A DNA stretch of 7,449 bases from Elusimicrobia bacterium RIFOXYB2_FULL_49_7 (GTDB taxonomy: Bacteria; Fibrobacterota; OXYB2-FULL-49-7), in the NCBI GenBank assembly GCA_001800515.1, contig MGVN01000112.1, forward strand, positions 1 to 7,449, read 5' to 3'. The stretch's first letter is position 1. Each line of letters begins with the position of its first letter. Made by a program: the position numbers and the translations under genes. Under the pieces are notes generated by a model. That model was not told where the DNA came from and did not search any database. It saw only the letters and a list, made by a program, of their open reading frames with translations. Positions 6,662-7,449 of this stretch are shown here, in pieces.

Positions 6662-6747
6662 TGAACGAAACAGTTACGTTACATTCTATTACATTTTAAT
6701 GCGTTAGTTGGCTCGATTTACGTGTGGTATTGTTTCAGGATTGTCCA

Positions 6748-6776
6748 TTGACATAATGCACATTTGATGGTATCTT
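6748..6776 (+). promoter_or_regulatory. Sigma70-type promoter for the exported-protein gene
   Basis: A perfect -35 box TTGACA (6748-6753), a 17-nt spacer and a -10 box TATCTT (6771-6776; 4 of 6 to TATAAT). Transcription would start near 6783, leaving a leader of about 75-80 nt before the ATG at 6861. No strong hairpin or riboswitch-like structure is apparent in that leader. The promoter lies 86 nt after the stop of the giant gene, so the downstream gene can be transcribed on its own. Confidence 0.6.
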
Positions 6777-6845
6777 TTTTAAGTTTTCGTGTGCTGTTAA
6801 TCTAATGGTGCACTTTTCTAAATCTTCAATCAAGGTTAAGAAATC

Positions 6846-6852
6846 AAAGGAG
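6846..6852 (+). promoter_or_regulatory. Ribosome binding site deciding the start at 6861
   Basis: AAAGGAG ends 8 nt before the ATG at 6861, near-ideal Shine-Dalgarno spacing. The alternative in-frame ATG at 6894 has only GGAG at 6885-6888, 5 nt upstream. An in-frame TAA at 6837-6839 rules out any earlier start. Confidence 0.7.
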
Positions 6853-6860
6853 AAGGATGT

Positions 6861-7449
6861 ATGTTCCAGACACATAAAAATCATGGAGCCCGTATGATGA
6901 AAAAAGTAATATCGTTTTTCGTATCCGTTCTGTTTCTTCTTAATTGTGTTATTCCTTCTAAACTTGTTTATGCACAGACATCTTTGAACCTGCCAGCTCC
7001 TGGGGCTATGCTTCCCACGACTGCGGCGTTTATTCCTACCTATATTAAAGGAATGACCGTGCATCCGGAGAATCCTTTTCAGTTCGATTTTATTGTTAAT
7101 ACCGGTGACACCGGTTTGGCGGGTGATGCGCTAAAGGTTGAGTCTACCAAGCTGATCAAATATTTTCTGGCTTCGCTCACAACACCTGAAAATGAAATGT
7201 GGGTTAACTTGTCGCCCTATGAGAAAGATCGTATTGTTCCTGAAGGTTTTGGTCAGACGACGATGGGTAAAGACATGCTTTCTCTGGATTATTTGCTGAA
7301 ACAGTTGTCGTCTTCTTTAACCCATCCTGAACAGGCTTTGGGTAAAGAGTTTTGGGCGCGCGTTTATACTCGTGCACAGAAGGAATTTGGTGTTACAGAC
7401 ATCAATATGAACACCTTTAACAAGATTTGGGTTGTTCCGCAGGATGTTC
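6861..7449 (+). CDS. Sec-exported Omnitrophota-type protein of unknown function (3' partial)
   Basis: 196 complete codons, open at the right edge. Start ATG 6861 is chosen for its strong ribosome binding site; it gives an 11-residue N-terminal extension (MFQTHKNHGAR) before MMKKVISFFVSVLFLLN. ATG 6894 would give a more typical short signal peptide and cannot be excluded. The signal peptide has a basic n-region (R-M-M-K-K), a hydrophobic core and a likely signal peptidase I site after VYA (residue 38 of the longer form). LLNC is not a good lipobox because Asn precedes the Cys. The mature part begins QTSLNLPAPG and has TVHPENPFQFDFIVNTGDT, STKLIKYFLASLT, MWVNLSPYEKDRIVPEGFG, DYLLKQL and FWARVYTRAQKEFG, then NTFNKIWVVP. 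I recognise this block as recurring in Candidatus Omnitrophota proteins annotated as hypothetical. Function unknown; location outside the cytoplasm is inferred from the signal peptide. Confidence 0.85.
   Translation, partial: MFQTHKNHGARMMKKVISFFVSVLFLLNCVIPSKLVYAQTSLNLPAPGAMLPTTAAFIPTYIKGMTVHPENPFQFDFIVNTGDTGLAGDALKVESTKLIKYFLASLTTPENEMWVNLSPYEKDRIVPEGFGQTTMGKDMLSLDYLLKQLSSSLTHPEQALGKEFWARVYTRAQKEFGVTDINMNTFNKIWVVPQDV

Noticed and set aside
6674..6695. TTACGTT followed by two TTACATT copies after the stop codon
   Set aside because: Short AT-rich repeats with no dyad symmetry and far upstream of the promoter; likely chance.
6661..6699. 12-codon frame starting with ATG overlapping the TGA of the giant gene
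   Set aside because: Stop-start overlap occurs, but the peptide MNETVTLHSITF is too short and has no supporting feature.
6745..6780. Possible intrinsic terminator: weak CCAT/ATGG pairing before a run of six T
   Set aside because: A 4-bp stem with a long loop is too weak, and the same bases form the promoter -35 and -10 boxes.
6936..6953. Lipobox-like LLNC in the signal peptide, suggesting a lipoprotein
   Set aside because: Asn precedes the Cys, and a good signal peptidase I site (VYA then Gln) follows ten residues later.
6735..7064. 109-codon open frame on the - strand over the promoter and signal peptide
   Set aside because: Low-complexity, basic sequence with no recognisable motif. It is opposite a well-supported + strand gene with ribosome binding site and signal peptide.
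7101..7115. ACCGGTG-A-CACCGGT inverted repeat in the exported-protein gene
   Set aside because: Explained by the coded T-G-D-T-G motif using the same Thr and Gly codons twice, so the symmetry need not be selected for.

Overview
The window most likely comes from a Candidatus Omnitrophota (formerly Omnitrophica/OP3) bacterium. Two things point there. The partial gene at the right end encodes an exported protein whose mature N-terminus I recognise from memory as an Omnitrophota-type family (TVHPENP, FDFIVNTGDT, KYFLASLT, WVNLSPYEKDRI, NTFNK). The left 90% of the window is one very long, internally repeated reading frame, fitting the giant proteins known from this phylum. The assignment is by recognition, not by a search.

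Layout. (1) Bases 2-6661, + strand: one uninterrupted frame ending in TGA and open at the left edge. The first ATG-like start inside the window (TTG at 38) is not the true start, because homology with the internal repeats continues upstream of it to the window edge. Residues below are numbered from that TTG. The protein has three tandem units built from modules A, B and C: A1-B1-C1 (bases 2-2809), A2-B2-C2 (2810-5158) and A3-B3 (5159-6415), then a C-terminal tail containing GGID (6452-6658). Unit 2 has a ~74-residue insertion in A and lacks ~185 residues of B. Unit 3 has lost C. (2) Bases 6662-6860: a short intergenic region with a good sigma70-type promoter (TTGACA-N17-TATCTT) and a strong ribosome binding site. 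(3) Bases 6861-7449+: the exported protein, open at the right edge.

Main observations. The A/B junction of each unit resembles sigma70 regions 2.1-2.4, and in units 1 and 3 also region 3, so this looks like a protein carrying three diverged sigma-like modules. Two long imperfect palindromes, each with a central CGG read in the same frame as Pro-Gly, lie inside the coding sequence exactly at the two architectural breaks: the B2 deletion and the B3/tail joint. They may be an in-frame palindromic element family or recombination scars.

The two genes appear to be separately transcribed in the same direction. No RNA genes, CRISPR arrays, insertion sequences or clear intrinsic terminator were seen. 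No function can be given for either gene with confidence.
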